From: Gigantopelta aegis
Lineage: Eukaryota > Mollusca > Gastropoda > Neomphalida > Peltospiridae
DNA length: 64,000 nt
Direction: 5' to 3'
NCBI RefSeq assembly: GCF_016097555.1
Contig: NC_054701.1
Location: forward strand, 62,895,543-62,959,542
Below the pieces are notes generated by a model. The model had not been told where the DNA came from. It ran no database searches and saw nothing but the letters and a program-made list of their open reading frames with translations. Each line of letters begins with the position of its first letter. Position 1 is the stretch's first letter. Of the stretch, positions 1 through 11,519 are shown one piece after another. The translations under genes were made by a program, and so were the position numbers.

Positions 1-385
1 TTAGGTGAATCTGTCAGGCCGACTTTACAATCCGTGGATGAAGGTATATAGTGCTCTACAATTTAGATTAATTAGTTTGTCATTTGCAGTTTATAATCGC
101 ACGTGTTCCCAGTTAATCAGCGATAATCCGATTAGCAGGTCTTGTGTCGACGGTCAGTGCTAATCAAAAAAACAAAAAACCATGAATGGGCAAGCTCTGC
201 CTGTGTTATGATATGGCGAGTGAAGTCGAAGCATCGCGCCGGGCAAACAAAGCCAAAGTAAATTGATCTTCGTTCTGTACAGAGGAACCAATGAAATGGG
301 TAGTTTTGATGACATGTCAGCCGTCTGAAGCATGTCAGATGGAATGTGAGCAACAAGGTGTCACAGCACGGGTGGGTATTTGTAG

Positions 386-427
386 ATGGAGGACCGGGAC
401 AACACTCAATTCCAATCTGATCGTTCG
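386..427 (+). CDS. Possible first coding exon of the homeobox gene
   Basis: An ATG at 386 opens 14 codons (MEDRDNTQFQSDRS) that end at a possible GTAGAT donor in phase 0, which matches the phase of the acceptor at 1041/1042. The better-looking donor at 470 (AAAAAG then GTCAGA) would join in phase 2 and hit a stop in the next exon, so it was not used. The evidence is a phase match only; the true start could lie left of the window. Confidence 0.25.
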
Positions 428-709
428 GTAGATCAATACCATTACAAGGCACTATGGACGCAATACCACACAAAAAGGTCAGATTATGTTTTAAAGGATT
501 TTATTCATTATGTTACAGAAGGGTAAATATTTATTTTATAAAGTTTTATTAGGTTTTTGTTTTGGAGGAGGGGGGAGGTTGGAGGAAGGGATATGTTTCT
601 GTTTGCCGGTTGCTTCGTTGGCAAGATGGTTTATTTATTCATTACTCATTCAAAAAAGCAAAAAAAACAAAACAACAACAAACAAAAAAGAGAAGAAAAA
701 AAGGAAAGA

Positions 710-803
710 GTTCGACCCGTACCCCTCTATGTCAAAGCCTCTGAGACTAAACCTAAGCCTAACCGTAAAACTAACACTAACCATTGAAAGGCGGTACGGG
801 TCG

Positions 804-806
<3 letters not shown>
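710..806. repeat. Short hairpin or MITE-like element
   Basis: A perfect 14-bp terminal inverted repeat, GTTCGACCCGTACC at 710-723 and its complement at 793-806, encloses a CCTAA-rich core. An (AT)n microsatellite follows directly at about 807-835. Confidence 0.55.
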
Positions 807-839
<33 letters not shown>

Positions 840-1041
840 ATCTGTGTAACTATCAGTAAGGGCCATTTTCCATGTAACCGGTTTTTGACACGGCACGGGT
901 TACCAAAACCTGTGTCGCAAATCATTTCATTTGCAATTCTTCCTTTTCCCATTCAGAAAATTAATTGTGCAAAATATATAATTTTTAATGTTACTCTTTA
1001 ATTTAATTTAATTTTATTTTATTTTATTTCTGTTGCTACAG

Positions 1042-1720
1042 CAGGCACTGTTGAATGCCGAGTACCCTTACCCCGTACCGCCATTCCACTGGTACTACAG
1101 TCAGATAGCTTATTCGAGCCTTGACAAAGACAACGTTTTGGTCAACTACAAACCCCATGAGCTCTTAACGAAAAGTGAGCCGCATTTTCAACATACGCCG
1201 TTCCACCAGCCGATGATCAAAAGGAAGAGTGAATTGCCAGGTTCTCCTCAGACGCCCATAGTCCCCGAGGACGTCGTGTCCACAGACATCTTTTTATCCA
1301 AGAAAAGTAAAACTGGACAAGTGAACCTTCTAGATACTGACTACCGGAAAATACATTCACATGAGCCGATCAAGACAACCTGTACCTTGGAGGCCATTGA
1401 AAATAAACCTTTTGGAAATTTTCGCAGCAAAATTAAAACAAATACTGAAGACACTTTTGAACAAACTGCAGACGACAAACCACAAGCCAAGTTAAGAAAG
1501 CGCGGGTATTGTGAGGATGACATCATCGCCGACAACTTGCCCTCGACTAGTCAAGTCCCTCTGCTTAGCGTGTCGGGACTTCTGAGTAACCGAATTCTGC
1601 CACTAAGATCCGGCTGGTACCAGACATCAAATTGGAAGCCTGTTCCTCCCACATCCCCATACGAGAAGTCGATTTGTACCGATCGAGGTTCCAGTTCCCT
1701 CAATAGTTCCGGATATACAG
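1042..1720 (+). CDS. Homeobox gene, exon with N-terminal region
   Basis: A pyrimidine-rich tract and CTACAG precede the open frame, and it ends in ATACAG followed by GTATGT. It encodes 226 residues plus one base: an aromatic N-terminal stretch (EYPYPVPPFHWYYSQIAYS), a basic middle, and the eh1-like LSVSGLL at 1564-1584. The acceptor is a CAGCAG tandem, so one Gln may be optional. Confidence 0.8.
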
Positions 1721-4700
1721 GTATGTGCATTTATTTAATAAAGCATATAACAATGTAGTGCACGGGGCACGTTATGTCAATACTTTTCTTCACGTGCACG
1801 GCGAGTTGCTTCCCTTTATGTAGAATTTTTAAAATGGCGGGGGACTTTTGACGGTTGTTATTGGCATATTTATTTTGTTAATAATGATACAAGTACTTCA
1901 GTCGGGATTTAGTGAGTACGGTAGGTTATACATTTTTGGTTTGTGTGTCCATTTGTTGCACTATTTCGCTTGAAAAACGTTTGAAACATGGTGCCACAAG
2001 TTTGAATACCAGCTATATAATTAACGTTATATTATAGGGTATGTAACATGGTTCTGACGTAGTAGAACCACATATTCTACGTCGTTTTGTAATAAAGTGT
2101 CGAATTGTAATAACAATTTTTTTTTTTTAATTCCAATTTACTCTATCTTAATCTTGGGGCCGAAATATGTACCACCAGACCAACTTTGGCATATTTTTTC
2201 ATTAGTTTGTCGATCCACAGACTTGAGAAATTACCCATATTGTTTAAGTGCGTTAAGGGTGATTTTGGAGCAATAGCGCTAAAGTGTCGTTTTGTAATAA
2301 ACTTTATTTTCCATATGTTATGTTGCTTATTAACATCTCAAAATCGCTGTCAATGCTCAACAGGACATGGAAAACAAATTCCCTTTTTTTTTTATTACAA
2401 TTCGACACTTTATTACAAAACGACACACAACAATGCAACGTCCTGGATGTTTAATATATTGTGATTTTAAATGTCAAGTACGCCCTACTGATTCCATTAA
2501 CTATATCTGAAGTGGGTTTTTTCTCTTCTTTTTTTTTAACGGTATGATTTTAAATTAAATACGTAATGCATCATATTAAATTTGACTCGTATAAAGACCC
2601 TTAATGAATAAACAATTTTTTTCTAGTGCATGCATGTTACCTAAACAAAGTCATGGATTCTCTTTTTGGGGTGAAAACCCAAAAACCTGTCCAATCTGGA
2701 AAGGGGTGGTATGAGGCGTATTGGGACATTCTATTGTCATGCACCATGTTGAATTTGTCGATTCGTATAAAGACCCTTTATGCATGCATTTTACCTAAAC
2801 CAAAATTGACTGATTCTCTTTCTCGGGCGAAGACCTAACAATCTATCCAATCTTTGAAAGGGTGGTGTGGTGCATTGTATATATTTCTTTAAATTAACAT
2901 GTCTGGATTAACATGTTTAACAACGATGTATAAGCTGAAGGAATGCTTCTCGACATTGAATACCGGCCTCGGTGGTGTCGTGGTTAAGCCATCGGACATA
3001 AGGCTGGTAGGTACAGGGTTCGCAGCCCGGCACCGGCTCCCACCCAGAGCGAGTTTTAACACCCTTTTTTCTCGCACTAACCACTAACAACTAACCTACT
3101 GTCCTGGACAGACATCCCAGGACAACGTGCTTGAACCTCGATTGGAAATAAGCACGAAAATAAGCTGAAATGAATGACATTGAATGCAATTTGGTTATCG
3201 ATACGAAACATTCTTTCTTGTCGTGCATACATGTATATTTTTTGTCATAGGGTTATATTATTGGAATTCATGTGAAACAAATTTCTCTTATTCTCCTGTT
3301 CACCTCAAATCTCTCTTGCCTTCATTGTATCATTTATAGTGCAAAATTAATTTTGGAATCTTTCAGACGAAAACGTGGACACCAGTAACACCAGTTCCAA
3401 CAGTGATGCCTCTGAGACCTGTTCATCCATTAGACTTAGTCCACCTGTAACCTATAGAAGACCCGTCATCATAGAAGACTCACCTTCGTTGGTGCACAAA
3501 GCAATAATATCTGACAATGAATGCGACAGTCAGAAAAAGAAAGGTCGCATAAGCTACTCACTAGTTCAAGTCCGAAGACTGGAGTCAGTACTGACTAAGA
3601 CACCGTACCCGGATATCGAGACTTTGGAGGCTTTGTCACAGGAATTTGGGATACCCCAGCAGAGAATTAAGGTTAGTCTCGATCAAATCGGACTACTGGC
3701 ATCAATGGTGTAGTAGTTAATTTACGCCAGTGGATGTTAGTAATACTGGTAGGTATTAGGTTCGCATTTTGGTACCAGCTCTCACCTGACTGAGCTTCCG
3801 CGGCTCAATATGGAGGTTGTGAGGTAACTACACCGATGTCTCCAGTATCTCACTAACTGCTATCCATTAGACCCCCTCGCCCGAGTATAGACAGCTCAAA
3901 TAGCTGAAGTGTGACCATGGAAAGCGTGCTTTAACACAAATCAAATTAAAAATAACGAATAAGACTTTTATTGAAATAATCGCTTCAACCTTTGAGGTCA
4001 GGTAAAGTATTTACGTGCATATCTGCCACGAAGGCTTCACGCACGCCTATCACGGGCTTAATCTCTGACTTTCGCCAGTGACTAAGTCCGGGACAGGAGA
4101 GGAGGGGGGGGGGGGGGTAAGTTTGAAGTGGGCGGAATTTGGAATAAAAAATTTAGTACGGTCAAAAAAACCCAAGTCCTACGGAGAATAACCTGCATCC
4201 TAACCATGTCCGGACTAAGAAATTAAAACCCAAAATATTTTTGAGTGCTCGGCCTAAAAGGTTTTAAGGTGATTTGAGCAATTGAACGGGCGCCAAAGTA
4301 AAGTGCGTTGGACTATTTATAAAAAAATAAACAAGAATTTTGAGCCACAGCCAAAAATTTAAAGTCCAACTAAGCCCCAAAAAGGAGGTTACCTGTCCTA
4401 GGTAGGGTTGCGCCGCGGGACTCATGGCGAGCTGATGGGCTGTTCAGGTCTGTAGTTGGGGAGTCCTTCAGTCAGGTAGACGTGGCGCTTGTCTATGACT
4501 CCAAGGTAGTCACCTTGCAATACCATCTTTAGAATACGGTGGATGGTCGTATTGTCCATGGATGGCATTATGAGTCCCTGCCTGAACAGCCCGTCCCGCT
4601 GTGCTGTCACATAGTTTGTCCGAGTGGATGGCTCCTTGTATCTGGTACTTCCCTTGGCTGTTTGGAAGCTGGCGCCATTGTGTGTCATCCCACGGACCGT

Positions 4701-5968
4701 TAATTTGCGCGCTGCTGGTGAAGTCCCCCTGGATCGCTCCTCGGTACATCGCTGGCAGCTTGTCGCAGACGAGATTCCAATCGGGTGGATCGGACATCTT
4801 CGGTATGGTGGCCTTGACACCTTCCTCCTCTTGGGCTCCGGACCGCCACTGGGGCAACAACAACCCTCGGAGGCGCTGGTGGACTAGCTGGCGGGTCTGT
4901 GATGACCACATGCTCGGTGTCCATCAGCGTTGGAACTTGAGTAGACGGGGCCGCCACTGTCAGTGGAGCTGACAGCTTTGCCCCCCCCCCCCCCGGGCCG
5001 CTCCTGGCGAGTGCTCCAGTCGAGTGGATGAGGGCGGCGACGCAAGAGGAACCGCCCCCGGTGGTTGAGCCATCGGCTTTGGATCCCCCTGAACCGCCCC
5101 TGTCGGTCTCGTCCTCCTCTTCGAAGCAGGTGGGGTCGCCTCCTCCTTCTTCTACTTGTTGACCGGCGCGGCTTGTCAACGCCGTAAAACAGCGTGACGA
5201 TCGCCGAGCCTCCACTGTGCTCCACACGGTACTTAGACAAAAGCCCAAGTTCCCGCAGCACAGCCCCTAGGGTGGTGGGGAGAGAAATGTCCACGTTCTC
5301 ACAACACAACTTCATCTTACGAGAGTCGCTAGTAGAATCCTCAACCTTTGATGAATGATTATCACTCATTTTTAGACCATACGAACTAAGAGGTATTCTA
5401 AAGGTTAGTAGTAATAGAGGGTTTTAAAGTTGTTGAGGCTCGAATGTCCTCTTCAATAAAATAATGATTTAAATAAATGTAAAAATGGAGAGATGACACA
5501 TGCGTCTATGATATAACACCTTCAAGGGTACACTTAGCTTAATGTTCATCAAAAAGAAGTAACTATCTGGCGAAGACTTTTCTTACAGTTTGTTAGGTCT
5601 ACACAATACTGTTGAGTATAATACATGTATAACCCAATAAATGTACATGTATATGGATGCACATATGCAAGAATATATTATCGCATAGAGTTATGCTTCT
5701 TGTTAAATTGTATTCTTCATTTCAGGTTTGGTTTCAAAACAAGCGTGCTCGCCGGAAACGTCTATTACCCAGCATTCACCGGGCCTACCCATTTGTTCCT
5801 TTCCATCCAGCAACATCTATCGGGCCATCTGCTTCACCGTATAGTTTTATGTCTCCTGCATCAGTCATCCCACATCCACCCTTCTACCATGGACTTTCTG
5901 GATCTGGTTCTACGTCCATGATGCCCAGCGGTTATCTGTTCCCTGTGTTTCCACAACTATACCAATAG
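1042..5968 (+). CDS. Paired-like (PRD-class) homeobox gene, three coding exons, 5' end unresolved
   Basis: Exons 1042-1720, 3367-3671 and 5726-5968 join in phase to give 408 residues ending in TAG. Every intron is GT-AG. The homeodomain is a full 60 residues (283-342 of this partial product) with Y8, L16, W48, F49, Q50, N51 and R53; its helix-3 core reads VWFQNKRARRKR. The intron falls exactly after homeodomain residue 46, the position typical of PRD-class genes, and the YPD at positions 25-27 also fits that class. No paired domain is visible. An eh1-like segment LSVSGLL (residues 175-181) could bind a Groucho co-repressor, but it lacks the usual leading Phe. The tail is rich in Pro, Ser, Phe and Tyr. 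By family it should be a nuclear DNA-binding transcription factor. I cannot name an orthologue; Hesx/Anf is one possibility. The first exon carries no ATG after its splice acceptor, so an upstream exon must supply the start. Confidence 0.85.
1756..2428. mobile_element. Composite non-autonomous DNA element in homeobox intron
   Basis: The flanking sequence AACAATG occurs at 1749-1755 and again at 2429-2435, consistent with a target duplication. The left 330 bp resemble 55341-55628. The right part holds an inverted repeat: GTCGTTTTGTAATAAAGTG at 2081 and its complement ending near 2427, with a third copy of the same word at about 2284. No coding capacity was seen. Confidence 0.6.
2579..2880. repeat. 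Two-copy tandem duplication, period 176 bp
   Basis: The words CGTATAAAGACCCTT, ATGCATG, TTACCTAAAC and GATTCTCTTT recur 176 bp apart (2588 and 2764). The copies are moderately diverged and non-coding. Confidence 0.6.
2962..3175 (+). mobile_element. SINE, family C (tRNA-like head, short body)
   Basis: The copy is flanked by an exact 10-bp duplication GACATTGAAT at 2952-2961 and 3176-3185. The head has a degenerate A box (GTGGTTAAGCCATCGG) and a B box (GGGTTCGCAGCCC). The body and its tail (GGAAATAAGCACGAAAATAAGC) differ from the more common SINE families here. A second copy is at 22528. Confidence 0.75.
3367..3671 (+). CDS. Homeobox gene, exon with homeodomain residues 1-46
   Basis: TTTCAG acceptor, GTTAGT donor. 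Phase 1 at the left joins the preceding exon (G plus AC gives Asp). A Ser/Thr-rich linker is followed by the homeodomain, which starts KKKGRISYS at 3534 and runs through helices 1 and 2 to QQRIK at the exon end. Confidence 0.88.
3690..3955 (+). mobile_element. Old, degraded SINE related to family C
   Basis: ACTGGTAGGTATTAGGTTCGC resembles the family A/C head around the B box, and CTCACTAACTGCTA resembles the family C body. No flanking duplication is visible. Confidence 0.35.
4422..5369 (-). pseudogene. Antisense GC-rich fossil ORF block in homeobox intron 2
   Basis: On the minus strand this block is far richer in GC than its surroundings and keeps long open stretches in all three frames. The first part begins MSDNHSSKVEDSTSDSRK, followed by a Gly/Pro/Ser-rich low-complexity middle and a more ordinary C-terminal stretch. 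It looks like the first ORF of a mobile or virus-like element that has broken in several places. I do not recognise the family. A C14 tract lies within it near 4981. A host origin cannot be excluded. Confidence 0.4.
5726..5968 (+). CDS. Homeobox gene, last exon: recognition helix and C-terminus
   Basis: TTTCAG acceptor. The frame opens VWFQNKRARRKR (homeodomain 47 onward), then 67 residues rich in Pro, Ser, Phe and Tyr, and ends in TAG at 5966-5968. A likely poly(A) signal AATAAA lies near 6988. Confidence 0.88.
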   Translation, partial: VWFQNKRARRKRLLPSIHRAYPFVPFHPATSIGPSASPYSFMSPASVIPHPPFYHGLSGSGSTSMMPSGYLFPVFPQLYQ

Positions 5969-7239
5969 ACGTCTAACCAGTAACATATGCCTTCCGGTTT
6001 TGATGTTTTGAAGAAGAAGATAAAATTTAAACCAACAATCAACAACAACTAAATTCCCGCAGAAAGATTTACAGTGTCTTTTATTACATTTAGTGTTTGG
6101 CATGTTTATATTTACTAGTCAATTGGTATTTATAGAGAAACACACTACAAGTGGACACAGGCCGTGATATGTGCTTTCTTGTCTGTGGGAAAGTGCATAT
6201 AAAAGATCCCTTGCTTCATTAGGAACAATGTAGCGGGTTTCCTCTAATGACTACGAGTCAGAATTACCAAATGTTTCACATCCATTAGCCAATGATTAAT
6301 TAATCAATGTGCTCCAGTCGTGTCGTTAAACAAAAAAAAACTCTTATAGAGAAACAAGAATACAACAATCACCTAACAGTATTCCTTCGATGAAGCCCAC
6401 TGAGATACGTTACCGTCATCATTTGATATGATTCCACAAAGGACAGTAGACTAGTGAAGTTTACGAACATGTTAAAGAAAATTACGGAAATTTACGAATA
6501 TGTTCAAGCATATCACGGAAAATTATGAACATGTTAAAAATACGACGCACATTTACGAACATGTTAAAACAAATGACGGACATAGTTTACGAACATACAT
6601 TTGAGCATCAAAGGTAAATGTAAAAGGCTTTATGAAGTAGTATTTATATGAATCAGTAGATGTATTTATGAGCTTTCCGGAAAATAGTGCTAGCATCAAG
6701 GGCAGATACAGGATTTTTGGTAAGGTTGGACAATTGTGAAAATATGAACCTATATACGTTTCCTGTTTTAAAAACAAACGTGGGCGCAAAACATATCTCT
6801 AGATCCGTCCACATGCATTCTGTCGTGCTTTGTAAATACTGTTCACCATCTGTTACTTTTTGAATGTTTGTTAAGCATATTATTCTACACACGTATTTTG
6901 TACCAAAACAAATATTTGTCAAAACTGACACCGACCTATAGTGATTGGACCCGAACACATAATCATTTATATTTATAATATTTTGAAAATAAATAAAAAT
7001 ATATGCACAATTTATTGTCGTTTTTGTTAGTTGGTCACATTTCTAAAATTCCTAATACATGTACTTTAGTACATTTGTTAATTTGGTTAATACTTATTCC
7101 GTCGTTTTTGACGGTGAGATTGGTCAATGGGGATGTTACCTATATATGATCATTGCCTACATATTACAATGACGTGTCTTCCAGAATAAAACGACAGACA
7201 ACGTTTAATACATGTATATTAAATATACACTCGGTTCTT
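5969..7239. other. Intergenic region downstream of the homeobox gene
   Basis: No gene seen. It holds a SINE fragment (6155-6340), short direct repeats of TTTACGAACATGTTAAA-like words at 6460-6600, and AATAAA-type signals near 6988 that may end the homeobox transcript. Confidence 0.5.
6155..6340 (+). mobile_element. 5'-truncated SINE fragment
   Basis: It carries the shared SINE body (GGCCGTGATATGTGCTTTC, GCATATAAAAGATCCCTTGC, GCGGGTTTCCTCT) and the alternative tail ending GTCGTTAAACAAAA. Confidence 0.65.
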
Positions 7240-7468
7240 GTTCCAGCCAGTGTACCATGACTGGCATATCAAAGGCCGTGGTATGTGCTATCCTGTCTGT
7301 GGGATGGTGCATATAAAAGATCCCTTGCTGCTAATGGAAAAGAGTAGCCCATGACGTTGTGACAGCGGGTTTCCTTTCTCAATATCTGTGTGGTTTTTAA
7401 CCATATGCCCGACGTCATATAATCGTAAATAAAAATGTGTTGAGTGCGTCGTTAAATAAAACATTTAT
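7240..7468 (+). mobile_element. 5'-truncated SINE, family B
   Basis: It starts within TTCCAGCCAGTGTACCATGA and runs through the common body to the tail GTGCGTCGTTAAATAAAACA. The tRNA head is missing. Confidence 0.75.
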
Positions 7469-7810
7469 GGTTAAAAGTTCAAGTATGCAGATCGAATAGC
7501 TGATTCAAGTTTAACTTATTTTACTTAGAAAGATGTTCAATGTGTCCCCGAATCATTCTGCAGTAACTGGCAGATTTCAGGTCCAATTAAAATAAAATTG
7601 TGATTACCTTCTGTCTCTCTTTTTCTTCATCGGCTAGGTAGATTAGGATCATTAGTAAATAATCGTAATGGCAGCAGTGATATATCTGGCCAATTTCGAT
7701 TTCAAATGTATTGAAATCTGCATGGTGTCCCATCTCGGTGTCATCTAAGTCACGACATGTAGCCTCTCTTGAACTTCCATTTATTTTATTTTTGAGTTAA
7801 CCCTATAATG

Positions 7811-8159
7811 AAAGAAAGAAATGTTTTATTTAACGACGCACTTAACACATTTTATTTACGGTTATATGGCGTCAGACATATGGTTAAAGACCACAGATTT
7901 TGAGAGGAAACCCGCTGTCGCCACTTCATGGGCTACTCTTTCCGATTAGCAGCAAGGGATCTTTTAGTTACGCTTCCCACAGACAGGATAGGCCTTTGTT
8001 GAACCAGTTATGGATCACTGTTCGGTGCAAGTGGTTTACACCTACCCATTGAGCCTTGCGGAGCACTCACTCAGGGTTTGGGGTCGGTATCTGGATTAAA
8101 AATCCCAGTACCTACCAGCCTGTAGACCGATGGCCTAACCACGACGCCACCGAGGCCGG
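7811..8159 (-). mobile_element. Full-length SINE, family A
   Basis: An exact 13-bp target duplication, TAACCCTATAATG, sits at 7798-7810 and 8160-8172. Read on the minus strand it has the tRNA-like head (ACCGGCCTCGGTGGCGTCGT), an internal box around the ACTGGGATTTTTAATCC junction, the shared body, and the tail GTCGTTAAATAAAACATTTC followed by a TTTC repeat. Confidence 0.88.
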
Positions 8160-8172
8160 TAACCCTATAATG

Positions 8173-8834
8173 TGAATCCCAGTATATTTATATTACTTTG
8201 TAAAACTAATATTATGTGTGTCTGACTTCTGCTTGACAAGAAGCAGGCCGTTTGTAGATGTAATAAACGTACGCACTTGTATGAATACAATATCGGCTAT
8301 CATTTCAACAGAAACAACATGGCTGTCGTGGATATTAAAACACAAACACGATCGCAAATTTGAAATGTCACATGGAAATAGTAGTTTTATGGAAATTAGA
8401 TTTTTCTAGCACCTCGAAGCAGTCGTGACGTAGAGGACAAGGAAATGTGGGGACATGGATTTTTTTAAAACTAAAAACTTTGATTAAGTATTAAACTTAT
8501 TATTAAATTTAGTAGCTAACAAATTCTTTTGGACAATGAAGAATAATATGTTTCATGCCCACTTTCTGACAAAATACACGTTATTTAATACGTACTGGTT
8601 ACACGTAATGGCTACCTTGTAAATTAGAAACCAGGCAATGGGGACATCCGCTTTTAGACTATCTTCTCAGGGAGATATTACAAGAAAATGCCAGAAATAT
8701 AATTTACAATCTCAAACTAGTGTAGATATTAAAACGATTTGATTCCTAAGATGACACAAACAAAACTATTATTTGAACGTTTTTGTTTTACCGAGTTATT
8801 CAGTACTAAAGTTAGGGGGCACCAATTTGTCCTG

Positions 8835-8886
<52 letters not shown>

Positions 8887-9835
8887 ACCCCTCCATCCTG
8901 TTCACACACTGACCGTAACCTCTTGTCGATCCGTCTTTAATCTGCTAGAGAGTTTGCAAAACTAAACTTCCAATGAATTGGGGGGGAAAAAAGCATTTTA
9001 AAATAAGTGGAGAGAAACAAACATGACCCCCCACCCCACCCACCCCGGATCCGCGCCAGTGTACACATAATTTGGGATATAGTATTGATCAGACATTGAC
9101 AAAATAAAAAATTGTCTGGTTTAGTATGATGGAAGGTTTGGAAGTAGTCAGAGTACTCTGACGGTAAAAGAGTTACACGGACATGTGGACAGTTATCATG
9201 CATCGCTCTATAAGTTATAACCGTCAGAGATCAATCTATATAAATTCTGCGTAATCGCTGCCTATCAAACGGTAGTCAAAGATTCCCGCTCTAATTACAT
9301 CAGTCCTATGTTTGACGTCAAATATCATTACATCGATTATTTTTTAGTTCCTTTATTTAAAAAAAAAAAAAAATCATATATCAATCACTAATACACACAC
9401 ACTACAGGAAAAAACCCAACGTGTGTGTATGAGTGATTAATATGTGAACTTTGTTTTAAAGAAGAAACTCGAAAATTATCAATGTAAAAGAAGTACTTAG
9501 TAGCAACTGCCCCCTAGAGTAGTACCCTAATGCTGGAACAAAATCTCAATTTCGGGCAAAAATTATACAAATATATGGGCAAAATGTGATAATCCGAGTG
9601 CTTTTTACCATGTATTTCCATCATTCTACGCTCAAATTTAGTGTTAATCCATGTAAAAATGTGCGGCGATTCGCTTGAAACCGTATATATTTGTTTGGTA
9701 GTAATGATAATATGAATAAATGTAGTTATCCAGATTCGGGCTGTTTTTTGTTTTTTTAATCCGGGCAAAAGCCAGCCTGCCCACCTACAATATTGGGAGC
9801 CGGTACGCCAAGTTTACCCATGTGAGTATATAGCA
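8173..9835. other. Intergenic, no gene recognised
   Basis: It contains an (AC)n microsatellite at about 8837-8880 and A-rich runs near 9360. Short ORFs here have no recognisable domain. Confidence 0.4.
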
Positions 9836-9887
9836 CAGGCGTAGCATGATCTGAACCTGGGGGGGGGGGGGGGGGGGGGGGGGGGGT

Positions 9888-9927
<40 letters not shown>

Positions 9928-10089
9928 CGAATATGAACCAAGTAGACCTTTTTCTATTTTGTTTTTGCACCACCAGAAACACCATATGTATAAAGCTGTA
10001 TGTTTTAGTTCTGAAAGCGGACCATTGGCTTCAGCGGGGGGGGGGGGGGGGGGGGGTGTTCGTCCGAACCCCCCTAGCCTACGCCCCTG
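9836..10089. repeat. CAGGGGCGTAG-ended element with very long poly-G tracts
   Basis: The left end reads CAGGCGTAGCATGATCTGAA. The right end on the complement reads CAGGGGCGTAGGCTAGGGGG, so the ends are imperfect inverted repeats. Inside are G28-T-G39 at 9859-9926 and a second G tract at about 10036-10056. The proline-only ORFs on the other strand are artefacts of these tracts. Confidence 0.55.
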
Positions 10090-10418
10090 ATACAGGTCAT
10101 GCGAATAGATTACGTCATGAGTTAACTTGCATCTAGTTTTGAAGTCGTGGAACATTTAGGTTTACTCATATGCAAATTTATTCCATATGCAAATTCGTCA
10201 TGCGAACCTTTGCAAAACTATACTTGGCCAAAAAACGTTTATCAATTTGGTAAATGTGCTTAAATAAATGAAAACTCGTGACTTACAAAATAAAATCACA
10301 CACTCGATTTAACTGAGGCATTATTTGTCAGTATAAGTAACAGAAAATTGTTCACTACAAAATGAAATGTGTGACCTACCACGTCGTTAAATGGTACTTG
10401 GGGGTCCATACACGAAAA

Positions 10419-10905
10419 TCAGAAAATTGTCAGTAGGCCTAATGTGTCTGAGCACCTTGGACATTGCATTGTGACAGCGGTACAACGTCGGGTCATGCTT
10501 CTGATGAGACGGTGGATCTCTGGAACTGTGATAGAGATCCACTCACGAGTTAAAGCATGTTTACGGTTGTTGACGTTTCGAATATCCGCGTGGTTCTCCT
10601 GCACCCTACAACCCAACAAATTCCACACCTTCACAATCGGGAAGAAGTCAGGCAATATTGTTCCTCTGAAGACGTCAGTCGTTAGTCTTCTTGAATGCTG
10701 GCGTGCATTGTCCTGTTGAAACAAAACTCCTGGATGCTGCTGCATGAACGGAATGACAACTGGTGTGATGATTTCGTCACTGTAATACTGAGCATTCAGA
10801 TTCCCATGAATGATGAACATGAGGTTGTTTTGTCTGATGTCATGAATTCCTGCCCACATCATGACACTACCACAACCACATCGGTCACGTTCAATGCATG
10901 AGGCG
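10419..10905 (-). pseudogene. Tc1-like transposase fragment
   Basis: The 147-residue open stretch matches the DDE region of Tc1/mariner transposases by motif. The Asp in QQDNARQH is kept; the final acidic residue region is altered (PDFFPIVKVWNLLGCRVQ). No N-terminal helix-turn-helix remains. Confidence 0.75.
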
Positions 10906-10914
10906 ACGTTGTAT

Positions 10915-11519
10915 CGCTATTAATGCCCCGTGTGCTTAGAGATATTGAGTCTGGTAGGTATAAAAATATCGAAAGGGCACAAAGAATATGTACTTTATGT
11001 AACTGTAATGAGATTGAGGACGAATTTCATTTTATCCTTCAATGTCCAAGATACGAAACTTTAAGAAAGAAATTCATTAAAAAATACTACTTTAAGCATC
11101 CCAGTACTTTGAAATTAATACAACTCTTATCAACCGGAAACAATAAAGAGATAAACAACCTAGGAAAATATTTATTACAAGCAAACAGAACTAGGGATCA
11201 ACTATTACTGGAAATAAACTAATATGTTCTCATTTTATCATTACCCTAGCCGCTGAGGATAACCTGTAAAATAACTTATCTTTATTCTGTTTTGTTTTTT
11301 CTATTATATATGTGTGTTTGTGTGTTTGGGTGTGTATTTGTGTCTGCGTGTGTGTGTGTGTGTGTGTGGGTATGTGTGTGTATCTATGTATATATGTAAG
11401 TCACTCTCCACCATTGTTCCGCACTATTGTATATATTAATGTTTGTTCATTGTTATAATGCTGATAAGTTGAACAACTTAAAGCAATAAAAGAACTTGAA
11501 CTTCAAAAAAAAAAAAAAA
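10915..11519 (+). mobile_element. 5'-truncated LINE, 3' end with poly(A) tail
   Basis: The ORF at 10923-11222 gives the extreme C-terminus of a non-LTR retrotransposon protein with a zinc-finger-like CTLCNCNEIEDEFHFILQC (CxxC-H-C) and ends in TAA. A 3' untranslated part with TG-rich microsatellite follows, then AATAAAAGAACTTGAACTTC and A15. It sits inside the Tc1-like element, with its tail directly against the right inverted repeat. Confidence 0.75.

Noticed and set aside
132-473. 113-codon minus-strand ORF upstream of the homeobox gene
   Set aside because: No recognisable domain, and it overlaps a candidate exon on the other strand. Not supported as a gene.
9756-10155. Proline-rich ORFs
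   Set aside because: Pure translations of poly-G tracts on the opposite strand.
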